In this document: in pieces, positions 18,813-27,390 of the stretch | Numbering within the stretch: the first letter of the stretch is position 1 | Layout: each line of letters starts with the position of its first letter | Assembly (NCBI RefSeq): GCF_026341035.1 | Contig: NZ_JAPEOQ010000001.1 | Location: forward strand, 5,518,001-5,582,000 | Reading direction: 5' to 3' | DNA: 64,000 nt | Origin: Streptomyces sp. NBC_01016 | Lineage (GTDB): Bacteria > Actinomycetota > Actinomycetes > Streptomycetales > Streptomycetaceae | Position numbers and translations under genes: made by a program | Notes under the pieces: generated by a model | The model's input: only the letters and a program-made list of their open reading frames with translations | Told to the model about the DNA's origin: nothing | Databases searched by the model: none

Positions 18813-19756
18813 CCGCCCATCCCCGATTGAGCATCGGCCTGCCCGTGTACAACGGCGAGGAGTACCTCGCCGAGTCGCTGGACGCGCTGCTCGGCCAGAC
18901 CTACGAGGACTTCGAGCTGGTCATCTCCGACAACGCCTCGACGGACGCGACGCAGGACATCTGCCGCAAGTACGCCGCTCAGGACTCCCGGATCCGCTAC
19001 ATCCGGCTGCCGCGGAACGTCGGTGCCACGCCGAACCACAACTATGTGTTCACCGAGTCCCGCGGCGAGCTGTTCAAGTGGGCCTCGCACGACGACCTCT
19101 ACGCCCGTGACCTGCTGCGGCGCTGTGTGGAGGCGCTGGACGAGCATCCCGAAATGATTCTCGCGCACGCCGACCAGGCGGTCATCGACGGCGACGGCAA
19201 GATCAAGGTCCCCTACGAGTACACGCTCGCCACCGACTCACCGCGCCCGCCGGAGCGCTTCCGCAGCCTGCTGTTCGAGCCCGGCGGCGACGACTTCTAC
19301 GGGGTGCTGCGGGCCGACGCGCTGCGCCGGGTGAAGCCGCTCGACAGCTACCACCACGCGGACCGCACCTTCGTCGCCGAGATCGCCCTGAACGGGCCCT
19401 TCCACCAGGTGCCGGAGCTGCTGTACTTCCGCCGCGACCACCCCACCCGTGCCGAGCGGGCGAACCCTTCCAAGCGCTCCCGGTGCGTCAACCTGGACCC
19501 GCGCAGGGCAGGCCCGCTGCACCCGACACCACGGCTGCTCGCCGAGTACGTCCTGGGCTTCGTATCGGCGATCCGGCGGGCGCCGCTGTCCGCGGCCGAC
19601 CGGCGCGCGTGCTACGGCCACTTGGCCGCGTGGATGTCCAACCGGACCCGGCCGGGCACCGGTGAGCGCGTCGAGGACCGTACTCCGGTCGACCCGGACC
19701 AGTCCGAGGTCTCCGTGGACGCAGTCGTCGCCGGTCGTGAAGAGAGGCAGTCCTGA
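18809..19756 (+). CDS. Glycosyltransferase family 2
   Basis: A 315-residue GT-A transferase. It has the N-terminal SIGLPVYNGEEYLAESLDALLGQTY, the donor-binding ISDNAST, and DD in KWASHDDLY as the metal-binding DXD equivalent. It makes one glycosidic bond of the repeat unit from a nucleotide sugar. The ATG overlaps the flippase stop and its own stop shares a base with the next ATG (TGATG). The C-terminal ~70 residues are basic and not conserved in the family. Confidence 0.9.
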   Translation: MTAHPRLSIGLPVYNGEEYLAESLDALLGQTYEDFELVISDNASTDATQDICRKYAAQDSRIRYIRLPRNVGATPNHNYVFTESRGELFKWASHDDLYARDLLRRCVEALDEHPEMILAHADQAVIDGDGKIKVPYEYTLATDSPRPPERFRSLLFEPGGDDFYGVLRADALRRVKPLDSYHHADRTFVAEIALNGPFHQVPELLYFRRDHPTRAERANPSKRSRCVNLDPRRAGPLHPTPRLLAEYVLGFVSAIRRAPLSAADRRACYGHLAAWMSNRTRPGTGERVEDRTPVDPDQSEVSVDAVVAGREERQS

Positions 19757-20982
19757 TGTCCGTAGCCAAAACCCCGGTGCGCGTAGGGCTGTTCGGCCTC
19801 TTCGGCTCCGGCAACCACGGCAACGACGCGTCGCTCGAAGCCATCCTCGGGTTTCTGCGCACCGAGCATCCGGACGCGACCGTGGACGCGATGTGCGGTG
19901 TCCCCGATGTCGTCGCGAGCCGGTACGGGATCCCGGCGACGCGGCTGAACTGGTACCGCGGCGAGTACCGGACCGCGTCGAGCGCGGGCGCGATCGCGGG
20001 GAAGGGTCTCGGCAAACTCGTCGACGTCGTCCGCACCGCTGCCTGGGTGCGCCGGCACGACGTGGTGATCGTCCCGGGCACGGGCGTCCTGGAGACCACG
20101 CTGCCGCTGCGACCGTGGGGCCTCCCGTACTCGCTGTTCCTGCTCTGCGCCGGCGGCCGGCTGTTCCGCACCCGGGTCGCGCTGGTCAGCGTCGGCTCCT
20201 CCGAGATCGGCCACCGGGCGACCCGGACCCTGGTGCGCTGGTCGGCCCGGCTGGCCGGATACCGGTCGTTCCGGGGCACCGTGTCCCGCGACGCCATGCA
20301 GGCGATGGGCGTGGACACCAAGCGCGACGGGGTCTACCCGGACCTCACCTTCGCGCTGCCGACGCCGCCGAGCACGCCTTCGGACTCCCCGGGCACGGTC
20401 TGCGTCGGCGTCATGGCCTTCCACGGCAGCAACGACGAGCGCGACCGGGCCGAGGAGATCCACCGCCGCTACCTCGACGGGACGACCCGGTTCGTCCGCG
20501 CCCTGGTCGAGGACGGCAGGCCGGTCCGGCTGCTCACCGGGGACGAACTCGACCGGCCGGTGGCCTTCGCGATCCTCGACGCCGTGGACTCACCGCTGGT
20601 CACCGTCGCCGAGGCGGCCTCGCTGGGCGAGCTGATGAAAGAGGTGGCGGCTGCCGACACGGTGGTGGCCGCCCGCTACCACAACCTGGTCAGCGCGCTG
20701 AAGGTCGGCACACCGACGCTCGCCGTCAGCTATTCGACGAAGAGCGACGATCTCATGGAGCTGATGGGAGTCGGCGCGTACTGCCACCCGGCTCGCAGCA
20801 TCGACGCCGACCGGCTGCTCAAGCAGTTCCGGGAGCTGGAGCGGCGATCGACGGAGGTGCGGAAGACGCTCGCCGAGCGGAACCAGGACGCCGCCCGCCG
20901 CGTCGAGGGCCAGTTCGCCGCCTTGACCGCGGCCCTGTTCCGGCCGACGGGCCGTACCCACACCACACGGGAGACGTCATGA
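19756..20982 (+). CDS. Polysaccharide pyruvyl transferase family protein
   Basis: A 408-residue protein of the CsaB/WcaK family: GLFGLFGSGNHGNDASLEAI at the N-terminus, DVVIVPGTGVLE, and a C-terminal half with VAARYHNLVSALKVGTPTLAVSYSTKSDDLM. The RYHN and K-x-D elements are typical. The family adds a ketal-linked pyruvate from phosphoenolpyruvate to a sugar, which gives the polymer a negative charge. The C-terminal helix is charged. Overlaps both neighbours by 1-4 bases. Confidence 0.86.
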   Translation: MSVAKTPVRVGLFGLFGSGNHGNDASLEAILGFLRTEHPDATVDAMCGVPDVVASRYGIPATRLNWYRGEYRTASSAGAIAGKGLGKLVDVVRTAAWVRRHDVVIVPGTGVLETTLPLRPWGLPYSLFLLCAGGRLFRTRVALVSVGSSEIGHRATRTLVRWSARLAGYRSFRGTVSRDAMQAMGVDTKRDGVYPDLTFALPTPPSTPSDSPGTVCVGVMAFHGSNDERDRAEEIHRRYLDGTTRFVRALVEDGRPVRLLTGDELDRPVAFAILDAVDSPLVTVAEAASLGELMKEVAAADTVVAARYHNLVSALKVGTPTLAVSYSTKSDDLMELMGVGAYCHPARSIDADRLLKQFRELERRSTEVRKTLAERNQDAARRVEGQFAALTAALFRPTGRTHTTRETS

Positions 20983-21530
20983 AGGTGAGCCCAGTCCCGG
21001 AGATTGCCGGCGCGTGCCTGTTCGAGCCGACGCCGTACGCCGACGAGCGCGGCTTCTTCTGCCGCACCTTCGACGTCGACGTGCTCCGCTCCGTGGGCCT
21101 CGACCCGCACGCCTTCGTCCAGGACAGCGTGTCCCGCTCGGTCCGGGGCGTGCTGCGCGGGCTGCACCTGCGCTCCGGCGCCGGCGAGGCCAAGCTGGTG
21201 CGCTGCTCGTACGGGAAGATCTTCGACGTCGTCGTGGACCTGCGGCCCGATTCGCCGACGTACCGAAATCGGGCCTTCTTCGAGCTGTCCGGCGACACGC
21301 AGGTGACCCTGTACATCCCGTCGGGGTGTGCACACGGGTTCCAGGCGCTGACCGAGACCGCCGACACCTCGTACCGGATCGACCGTCCGCACGATCCCTC
21401 GGAGGACGTGACGATCGCCTTCGACGACCCGGAGTTCGCCATCCCCTGGCCGCTGCCGGTCACATCGATGTCCCAGCGGGACCGTGAGGCGCCGCGCCTC
21501 GCCGAAATCCTCGAGCACAAAGGGAGGTGA
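20979..21530 (+). CDS. dTDP-4-dehydrorhamnose 3,5-epimerase family protein
   Basis: A 183-residue RmlC-type cupin. ATG 20979 overlaps the previous stop. Conserved features are ERGFFCRTF, QDSVSRSVRGVLRGLHL (containing the catalytic histidine) and IPSGCAHGFQAL. The family epimerises C3 and C5 of a 4-keto-6-deoxy sugar nucleotide. No rmlA, rmlB or rmlD is nearby, so those steps are supplied elsewhere, or the enzyme acts on the sugar made by the cytidylyltransferase branch of this operon. Confidence 0.88.
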   Translation: MKVSPVPEIAGACLFEPTPYADERGFFCRTFDVDVLRSVGLDPHAFVQDSVSRSVRGVLRGLHLRSGAGEAKLVRCSYGKIFDVVVDLRPDSPTYRNRAFFELSGDTQVTLYIPSGCAHGFQALTETADTSYRIDRPHDPSEDVTIAFDDPEFAIPWPLPVTSMSQRDREAPRLAEILEHKGR

Positions 21531-21537
21531 GACCGAC

Positions 21538-22881
21538 GTGACCACCGAAGAGACGGCAGACACGAAAGAGTTCCAGCTGCCCCGCTCGCGGGTGGCCAAC
21601 GAGCGGCTGCACGCCCTCATCCCCGGCGGCGCGCACACCTACGCCAAGGGCGACGACCAGTACCCCGAACACCTGGCCCCGGTCATCAGCCACGGCCGGG
21701 GCGCCCATGTGTGGGACATCGACGGCAACCGCTACATCGAGTACGGCTCCGGGCTGCGGTCGGTCAGCCTCGGCCACGCCCACCCCCGCGTGAACGAGGC
21801 GGCGCGGCGGGAGATCGACCGCGGCGGCAACTTCGTCCGGCCGTCCATGGTGGAGGCCGAGGCCGCGGAGCGCTTCCTCGCCACCGTGCCGACCGCCGAG
21901 ATGGTGAAGTTCGCGAAGAACGGCTCAGATGTCACCACGGCGGCGGTGCGGCTCGCCCGCGCCGTCACCGGGCGCCCGCGGGTGGCGATCTGTGGTGACC
22001 AGCCGTTCTTCTCCGTCGACGACTGGTTCATCGGCACCACACCGATGCCCGCCGGCATTCCGGCGGCGACCACCGAGCTCACCGTGTCGTTCCCCTACGG
22101 GGACCTGGCCGCCACGGAGGAGCTGCTGACGCGGTACCAGGACGAGATCGCCTGCCTGATCCTCGAACCCGCCGGCCACATCGAGCCCCCGCCCGGTTAC
22201 CTCGCTGGCCTGCGCGAATTGGCCGACCGGCACGGCTGCGTACTCGTCTTCGACGAGATGATCTCCGGCTTCCGCTGGTCCGAGGCGGGCGCCCAGGGTC
22301 TGTACGGGGTGGTCCCCGACCTCTCCACGTTCGGCAAGGCGCTGGGCAACGGGTTCGCCGTCTCGGCGCTCGGCGGGCGCCGGGCGCTCATGGAGCGGGG
22401 CGGGCTGCGTCATCCGCACGAGCGGGTGTTCCTGCTGTCCACCACGCACGGCGCGGAAACGCACTCCCTGGCCGCCGCGATGGCCGTGCAGAGCACCTAC
22501 GTCGAGGAGGGCATCACCGCGCGGCTGCACGCCCTCGGCGAGCGGCTGGCCGCCGGTGTGCGCGGGGCCGCGTCGGGCGCGGGCGTCGGTGAGCACGTCG
22601 TCGTCCGGGGCCGGGCCAGCAACCTCGTCTTCGCCACCCTCGACGAGTACGGGCAGCCCTCGCAGGAGTACCGCACCCTGTTCCTGCGCCAACTCCTCGC
22701 GGGCGGGGTGCTGGCGCCGTCGTTCGTGGTGAGCAGCGCACTCGACGACGCCGACATCGACCGCACGGTCGACGTGGTGGCGCAGGCATGTGCGGTGTAC
22801 CGCAAGGCACTTGATGCGGGTGACCCCACACCGTGGCTGGGCGGGCGGCCGGTGAAGCCGGTGTTCCGGCCCCTGGTGTGA
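21538..22881 (+). CDS. GSA-type PLP-dependent aminotransferase
   Basis: A 447-residue class III aminotransferase like glutamate-1-semialdehyde aminomutase. The GTG start at 21538 is preceded by GGGAGGTGAG. Motifs: YIEYGSGLRSVSLGHAHP, FDEMISGFRW (PLP-binding Asp) and TFGKALGNGF with the Schiff-base lysine. True hemL genes lie in haem operons. Members in polysaccharide loci transaminate keto sugars or make amino-acid side groups, so that role is inferred here. It is the last gene of the polysaccharide block. Confidence 0.85.
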   Translation: MTTEETADTKEFQLPRSRVANERLHALIPGGAHTYAKGDDQYPEHLAPVISHGRGAHVWDIDGNRYIEYGSGLRSVSLGHAHPRVNEAARREIDRGGNFVRPSMVEAEAAERFLATVPTAEMVKFAKNGSDVTTAAVRLARAVTGRPRVAICGDQPFFSVDDWFIGTTPMPAGIPAATTELTVSFPYGDLAATEELLTRYQDEIACLILEPAGHIEPPPGYLAGLRELADRHGCVLVFDEMISGFRWSEAGAQGLYGVVPDLSTFGKALGNGFAVSALGGRRALMERGGLRHPHERVFLLSTTHGAETHSLAAAMAVQSTYVEEGITARLHALGERLAAGVRGAASGAGVGEHVVVRGRASNLVFATLDEYGQPSQEYRTLFLRQLLAGGVLAPSFVVSSALDDADIDRTVDVVAQACAVYRKALDAGDPTPWLGGRPVKPVFRPLV

Positions 22882-22892
22882 AGTGATGTGAC

Positions 22893-22912
22893 GTGATCTG
22901 GCGTGATCTGGC
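22893..22912 (+). repeat. 10-bp tandem repeat between convergent genes
   Basis: Two perfect copies of GTGATCTGGC, flanked by partial copies (GTGATGTGAC before, GTGATGTC after), fill the 39-base gap between the aminotransferase stop and the stop of the PAP2 gene. The pattern looks like replication slippage in a non-coding joint. No hairpin is formed. Confidence 0.7.
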
Positions 22913-22920
22913 GTGATGTC

Positions 22921-23652
22921 TCAGCGGCGGTCGCGCCGGGCCGCGTCCGCCGCCCGGTCGACCAGCCACGCGGTCACCGGTACCACCGCGAGCGCGGTGC
23001 ACCAGCCGCCGAGGACATCCGTCGCGTAGTGCGCGCTCAGGGCGACCTGCGCCCAGCCCATGACGGCGCCCGCGACCAGTGCCGCCGCCAGCATCAGCCC
23101 CGTGCCCGCCGCTCCGCCGAGACCGAGTCGGCCGACCGCGAGCAGGGCGAGCACGAGGGCGAGCGCGGTGAGGAACGCGGTGTGGCCGCTCGGATAGGAC
23201 AGGTTCTCCGGGCCGTGGATGGTGCGCCCCACAAGGGGCTTGATCAGTGTCCCGGTCCCCACGGTCAGCGCGACGCCCGCGACGACCAGCACCGCCGCGC
23301 GAGGACGCCGCAGCAGCAGGCAACCCGTCACCGCGGCCGCGACCAGCACCGCCGAGCCCACGAATCCCCCCAGGAAGTCGATGACCAGCGCGATGCCCCG
23401 CCACGGCTGCCCCACGCTGTCCGCCGTCGGGTCGACGACCCAGCTGTCCACCCTGCCGGGCGCGCTGTCCCCGGCGTACAGGACTCCGAGCGCGACGACC
23501 ACCAGCGCGGCGAGGGACGCGATCGGCCAGAGCCAGACGCGCAGCGCCGTGGGCAGTACCCGGGCCGGCTCGGCGACGGTCCCGTCGCGGCCACCACGGC
23601 CCGGACCTGCTTCTGTCAGGCGATCCAACGCGAGCCCCCCGTCGTGTCCCAC
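22921..23652 (-). CDS. PAP2-family phosphatase, membrane
   Basis: A 243-residue integral membrane protein with about six hydrophobic segments. The three-part phosphatase signature is visible: KPLVGRTIHGPENL, then YPSGHTAF, then SAHYATDVLGG (general form K-x6-R, PSGH, R/S-x5-H-x3-D). In the third motif the usual serine-arginine pair is replaced by LSAH. It probably dephosphorylates a lipid pyrophosphate such as undecaprenyl or phosphatidic acid on the outer face of the membrane. It converges on the polysaccharide operon and could recycle its lipid carrier, but that link is only positional. Confidence 0.85.
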   Translation of the reverse strand: MGHDGGLALDRLTEAGPGRGGRDGTVAEPARVLPTALRVWLWPIASLAALVVVALGVLYAGDSAPGRVDSWVVDPTADSVGQPWRGIALVIDFLGGFVGSAVLVAAAVTGCLLLRRPRAAVLVVAGVALTVGTGTLIKPLVGRTIHGPENLSYPSGHTAFLTALALVLALLAVGRLGLGGAAGTGLMLAAALVAGAVMGWAQVALSAHYATDVLGGWCTALAVVPVTAWLVDRAADAARRDRR

Positions 23653-23694
23653 CCACCTTTGGTGACCCTATCCGGCCCGTGTACGTGGCACCGC

Positions 23695-23725
23695 TTCAAC
23701 TCGCCAAGTAGGTACCGGAGTTGAA
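23695..23725. promoter_or_regulatory. Inverted repeat upstream of helicase and PAP2 genes
   Basis: TTCAACTC (23695-23702) and GAGTTGAA (23718-23725) form perfect 8-base arms around a 15-base spacer. It lies in the 246-base divergent gap between the PAP2 start (23652, minus) and the helicase start (23899, plus), about 45 bases before PAP2. It could be an operator or the stem of a leader RNA. The rest of the gap shows only a GGAGGAAGG ribosome site for the helicase. Confidence 0.45.
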
Positions 23726-23898
23726 ACGGGGCAGCGAAGGGGTGCCAGGGCGACGGGTGAAGGTCGCCCGGTTGCCCGTGCTAGCGTTGAGCGTTTGCAG
23801 CGCAGCTGTGCCGGTGTCCCGTCGGGTGCCGCCGGCCGGCCGCCGCGTCCCCGCCGCGCCTTCCTCGGTACGGTCCCATCTTCGGAGGAAGGCTCTCT

Positions 23899-25347
23899 GT
23901 GAGCGAATCAGCACGTGCCGACGACGACCGGCGGCAGGACGAGGCGCCGGGTACCGCTCCCGTTCCCGTGACGTCCTTCGCGGAGCTCGGTCTTCCGGCC
24001 GCGGTGCTGCGCACGCTCGACGAGCAGGGTGTGACGAAGCCCTTCCCCATCCAGGCGGCGGCGCTGCCGAACGCGCTCGCGGGACGGGACGTCCTCGGCC
24101 GGGGCCGCACCGGCTCGGGCAAGACGCTCGCCTTCGGCCTGGGGCTGCTCGCCCGCATCGCCGGGCGGCGCGCGCAGTCCAAGGAGCCCCTCGCCCTCGT
24201 GCTGGTGCCCACGCGTGAGCTGGCGCAGCAGGTCACCGAGGCGCTCACCCCGTACGCCGAGGCGCTGCGGCTGCGGATGGCGACCGTGGTGGGCGGCGTG
24301 TCCATCGGTCGGCAGTCCGCCGCGCTGCGGGACGGCGCCGAGGTCGTCGTCGCGACGCCCGGCCGGCTGCACGACCTGATCGAGCGCAAGGGCTGCCGCC
24401 TCGGCCGGGTGGGCATCACGGTGCTGGACGAGGCCGACCAGATGTGCGACATGGGATTCCTGCCGCAGGTCACCGAGATCCTGGACCAGGTGCGGACCGA
24501 CGGGCAGCGGATGCTGTTCTCCGCCACCCTCGACGCCGACGTCGACCAGCTGGTGCAGCGTTACCTGCGCGACCCGGCCGAGCACTCCGTGGACCCCTCG
24601 TCGAGCTCCGTCTCCACGATCGAGCACCACGTCCTCGTGGTGCACGGCCCGGACCGGTGGTCCGTCGCCACGGAGATCGCCGCACGGGACGGCCGCGTCC
24701 TGCTCTTCCTCGACACCAAGCACGGCGTCGACCAGCTCACCAAGCACCTGCGGGGCAGCGGAGTGGCCGCGGCCGCGCTGCACAGCGGCAAGGCGCAGCC
24801 GCAGCGCACCCGGACCCTGGCCCAGTTCAAGAACGGCGAGGTCACCGCCCTGGTGGCGACGAACGTCGCCGCGCGCGGCCTGCACATCGACGACCTCGAC
24901 CTCATCGTCAACGTGGACCCGGCGACCGACCCCAAGGACTACCTCCACCGCGCGGGACGCACGGCCCGCGCCGGCCGCTCCGGCACCGTCGTGTCCCTGG
25001 TCCTGTCGGGCCAGCGCCGCGAGACGAGCCAGGTCATGGCGGACGCCGACGTCACCGCGAAGGTCACCAAGGTACGGTCCGGCGAGGCCGAGCTGAGCCG
25101 CATCACCGGCGCCAGGGCCCCCTCCGGCAAGCCCCTCGACGGCGGCCCCGCCCAGCGCCCCAAGAACCAGAACACCCCGTTCCGCGGCCTGGGCAGCACC
25201 AAGAACCCGAAGAGCACCTCCGGCTCCGGGACCGGATCCGGGGCAGGCTCCACCACCGGCTCCGGCACCCGTGGCTCCCGCAAGACCAACGAGGCCCGCA
25301 AGCTCGCGGAGGCACGGAAGGCGGCGCGGGTGCGCCGCGGGGGCTGA
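23899..25347 (+). CDS. DEAD-box RNA helicase
   Basis: A 482-residue DEAD-box protein with the Q-motif region (FPIQAAALP), TGSGKT at 71-76, PTRELAQ, TPGR, DEAD at 177-180, SAT at 208-210, VATNVAARGLHIDDL and HRAGRTARAG. The helicase core ends near residue 390 and is followed by a low-complexity Gly/Ser/Thr/Lys tail typical of actinobacterial members, probably for RNA binding. GTG start after GGAGGAAGG. It unwinds RNA duplexes, for example during ribosome assembly or cold adaptation. It converges on the regulator gene at 25369 with a 21-base gap. Confidence 0.95.
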   Translation: MSESARADDDRRQDEAPGTAPVPVTSFAELGLPAAVLRTLDEQGVTKPFPIQAAALPNALAGRDVLGRGRTGSGKTLAFGLGLLARIAGRRAQSKEPLALVLVPTRELAQQVTEALTPYAEALRLRMATVVGGVSIGRQSAALRDGAEVVVATPGRLHDLIERKGCRLGRVGITVLDEADQMCDMGFLPQVTEILDQVRTDGQRMLFSATLDADVDQLVQRYLRDPAEHSVDPSSSSVSTIEHHVLVVHGPDRWSVATEIAARDGRVLLFLDTKHGVDQLTKHLRGSGVAAAALHSGKAQPQRTRTLAQFKNGEVTALVATNVAARGLHIDDLDLIVNVDPATDPKDYLHRAGRTARAGRSGTVVSLVLSGQRRETSQVMADADVTAKVTKVRSGEAELSRITGARAPSGKPLDGGPAQRPKNQNTPFRGLGSTKNPKSTSGSGTGSGAGSTTGSGTRGSRKTNEARKLAEARKAARVRRGG

Positions 25348-25368
25348 TCCGCGACCAGGTCGCCCGAT

Positions 25369-27171
25369 TCAGCGGCCTGCCGGAAGCGTGATCCCGTAGG
25401 CCCGCATCTTCCGGTAGATCGTTGTGCGCGAGATGCCGAGCCGCTGCGCCGCCAGCAGTTTGTTGCCGTCCGCCGCCAGCAGGGCCTGGACCAGGGTGTC
25501 GCGTTCGGACGCCTCCCAGGCGCTGAGCGAGCGGCCGCCCGCGCTGTGCAGGGACGGCGGCAGGTCGCGGAGTTCGATCCGGTAGGTGCGGCGGCCCGCC
25601 GCGGCCTCGCGCAGGGCGGCGTCCAGTTGCCGGATGTTGCCGGGCCAGTCGTGGCGACGCAGCAGCGGCAGCACCTCCGGTGCGCACTCGACGTCCGCGC
25701 CGATGCGCAGCAGCAGACGGTCGACCAGGGCGGGGAGGTCCGCGAGGCGGTGTCGCAGGGCGGGAACGGCCGCCGCTTCGACGAAGCAGCGCCTCAGGGG
25801 CTCGGGTACGCCTTGTGCCCGGTGGAGCGTGCCCACGATCCACGTGCCCTGTGCCGCCGCGGCCTCCAGGGCCTGGGCGACGGCGGGTCCCTGTTCGGGG
25901 GACACGGCGTCGACGTTTCGGAGGACCAGGGCGCGGCCCGGACCCGTGGGCGCCTCTCGCAGGGCGGTCGGCAGGTCGGTTCCGGTGTCGGTCGCCCGAG
26001 GGGCCGTGGTGTCCACGATGGCGGGGGTCGACGTCGCGCCGGTCAGTGCGTGCGCGGCGCCGGCCAGCGCGGACTTGCCCGTTCCTGCCTCGCCGTGGAG
26101 GAGGAGCGGCGTCCGTTCGCGGGCGCAGCGGGACGTCGTACGGGAGACCGTGTTCCATGCCGGGTCCGTCCCGGCCAGGCCCGGTAGTGGCCACGGCCGG
26201 GTCGCGTCCTGCTCCGTCCGCGTACGGGAGCCGGAACGGGGCCGGCCGCCGGACGGGAGGTCGGCGAAGGCCAGCTCCAGCAGGTACCCGGCCGCGCCCG
26301 CCGAGCTGTCGACCTGGCGGCAGCGCATCAACACGGTCTCCCCGCCGGTCAGTTGCACCTCCTGGCGGGTGCGCGGCGCGTGCCCCAGTTCGGCGGCGGC
26401 CTCGTGCAGCAGCCGGTGGTCGTCGCCCGTGAGCCGCGCGGAGGCGGCGGAGTTGGCGAGTACGAGATCGTGGCCGAGACAGAGCACCGGCCGGTCACCG
26501 TAGTGGCTCACCTGCTGGAACGCCTCCAGGAGCGCACGCTGGTGCGAGCTGCTGAACTCGTACATCACGCGCGCGATGTCGCCCGCGGCCTCCTGCACCA
26601 GGGCCGCCATGAGCGTGCGCGCCGGGCCGTTCCAGCACGTCAGGTTCATGGCCCCCTCTACTCGCCCGGTGACCGAGTTGCGGATCGGGGCAGCCGCGCA
26701 AGAGACGCTCTGCAGGCGTTCGTTGAAGTGCTCGGTGCCGAGGACCACGTTGGGCCGGCGCTCCTCCAGGGCGACCCCGATGCCGTTCGTGCCGACGAAC
26801 TGTTCGGCGTAGTTGAAGCCGGGGGCCAGGTGCACCCGGTCCAGGTGCGTCGAGAGTCGCTTCTCCCCGACGCGGCGGTCGCGCACCCAGCCCTTGCGGT
26901 CCGTCACGATCACCGAGGCGTCCGAACCCGCCAACGTCCGTTCCAACCGGTCGAGGACGGGCGCGGCGGCGCGGACCAGGCGGCTCTCCCGGTCGTAGTC
27001 CGGCTGGTAGGGGGCGACCACCTCGTCCGTGCCGACCCCCAGGTACTTGGAACGCTGCCAGGAGTTGCGGATGCCCTCGGGCACGATCTGCGCAGGCGGT
27101 TCCGCATGCGTGAGGAATTGCAGGCGCGCTCGCGCGATGGTCCGGTCCCGCTCCGTGCTGTCACTGAGCAT
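25369..27171 (-). CDS. AcoR/MimR-like transcriptional activator (GAF, AAA-like, Fis HTH)
   Basis: A 600-residue regulator. The N-terminal part (about 1-290) is a GAF/sensor region with the conserved FNYAEQFVGTNGIG seen in AcoR-type proteins. The middle is a reduced AAA+ domain with Walker A GEAGTGKSAL but no GAFTGA motif, so it cannot work in the classical sigma-54 way. The C-terminus is a Fis-type helix-turn-helix (NKLLAAQRLGISRTTIYRKM). Actinobacteria lack rpoN, and relatives such as MimR in mycobacteria activate propane/ketone monooxygenase operons. It is divergent from the SDR-amidohydrolase-DUF59-ADH operon and very likely controls it, sensing a small alcohol, ketone or diol. Confidence 0.88.
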   Translation of the reverse strand: MLSDSTERDRTIARARLQFLTHAEPPAQIVPEGIRNSWQRSKYLGVGTDEVVAPYQPDYDRESRLVRAAAPVLDRLERTLAGSDASVIVTDRKGWVRDRRVGEKRLSTHLDRVHLAPGFNYAEQFVGTNGIGVALEERRPNVVLGTEHFNERLQSVSCAAAPIRNSVTGRVEGAMNLTCWNGPARTLMAALVQEAAGDIARVMYEFSSSHQRALLEAFQQVSHYGDRPVLCLGHDLVLANSAASARLTGDDHRLLHEAAAELGHAPRTRQEVQLTGGETVLMRCRQVDSSAGAAGYLLELAFADLPSGGRPRSGSRTRTEQDATRPWPLPGLAGTDPAWNTVSRTTSRCARERTPLLLHGEAGTGKSALAGAAHALTGATSTPAIVDTTAPRATDTGTDLPTALREAPTGPGRALVLRNVDAVSPEQGPAVAQALEAAAAQGTWIVGTLHRAQGVPEPLRRCFVEAAAVPALRHRLADLPALVDRLLLRIGADVECAPEVLPLLRRHDWPGNIRQLDAALREAAAGRRTYRIELRDLPPSLHSAGGRSLSAWEASERDTLVQALLAADGNKLLAAQRLGISRTTIYRKMRAYGITLPAGR

Positions 27172-27186
27172 GGCGTCTCCGATGGG

Positions 27187-27215
27187 CGTGTTTCCGCCAT
27201 ATTACGAACGTGTTT
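27187..27215. promoter_or_regulatory. Paired CGTGTTT repeats in divergent promoter region
   Basis: CGTGTTT occurs at 27187-27193 and again at 27209-27215, 22 bases apart (two helical turns), just upstream of the regulator gene (start 27171, minus). The surrounding stretch is the most AT-rich part of the 219-base gap (CCATATTACGAACG). A further GTGTTCC lies near 27289, closer to the SDR start. These are candidate activator binding sites; the assignment rests on spacing and position only. No other gene is seen in 27172-27390. Confidence 0.4.
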
Positions 27216-27390
27216 GTACCCGACAACCAGCTGTTCGCCAAGACTCCCTGTGCGTTTTCCGTGCACTGCTACAGGAGCCGGGCCCGTTGTGTTCCACATT
27301 GAAAAACTCGACGGAGCCCCCGGCCCCCACGCTGATGGTCGGCGCCGCACAACCGGTGCGGTCGCCCGCCGTCGAGCACAGGAGCCCGCT

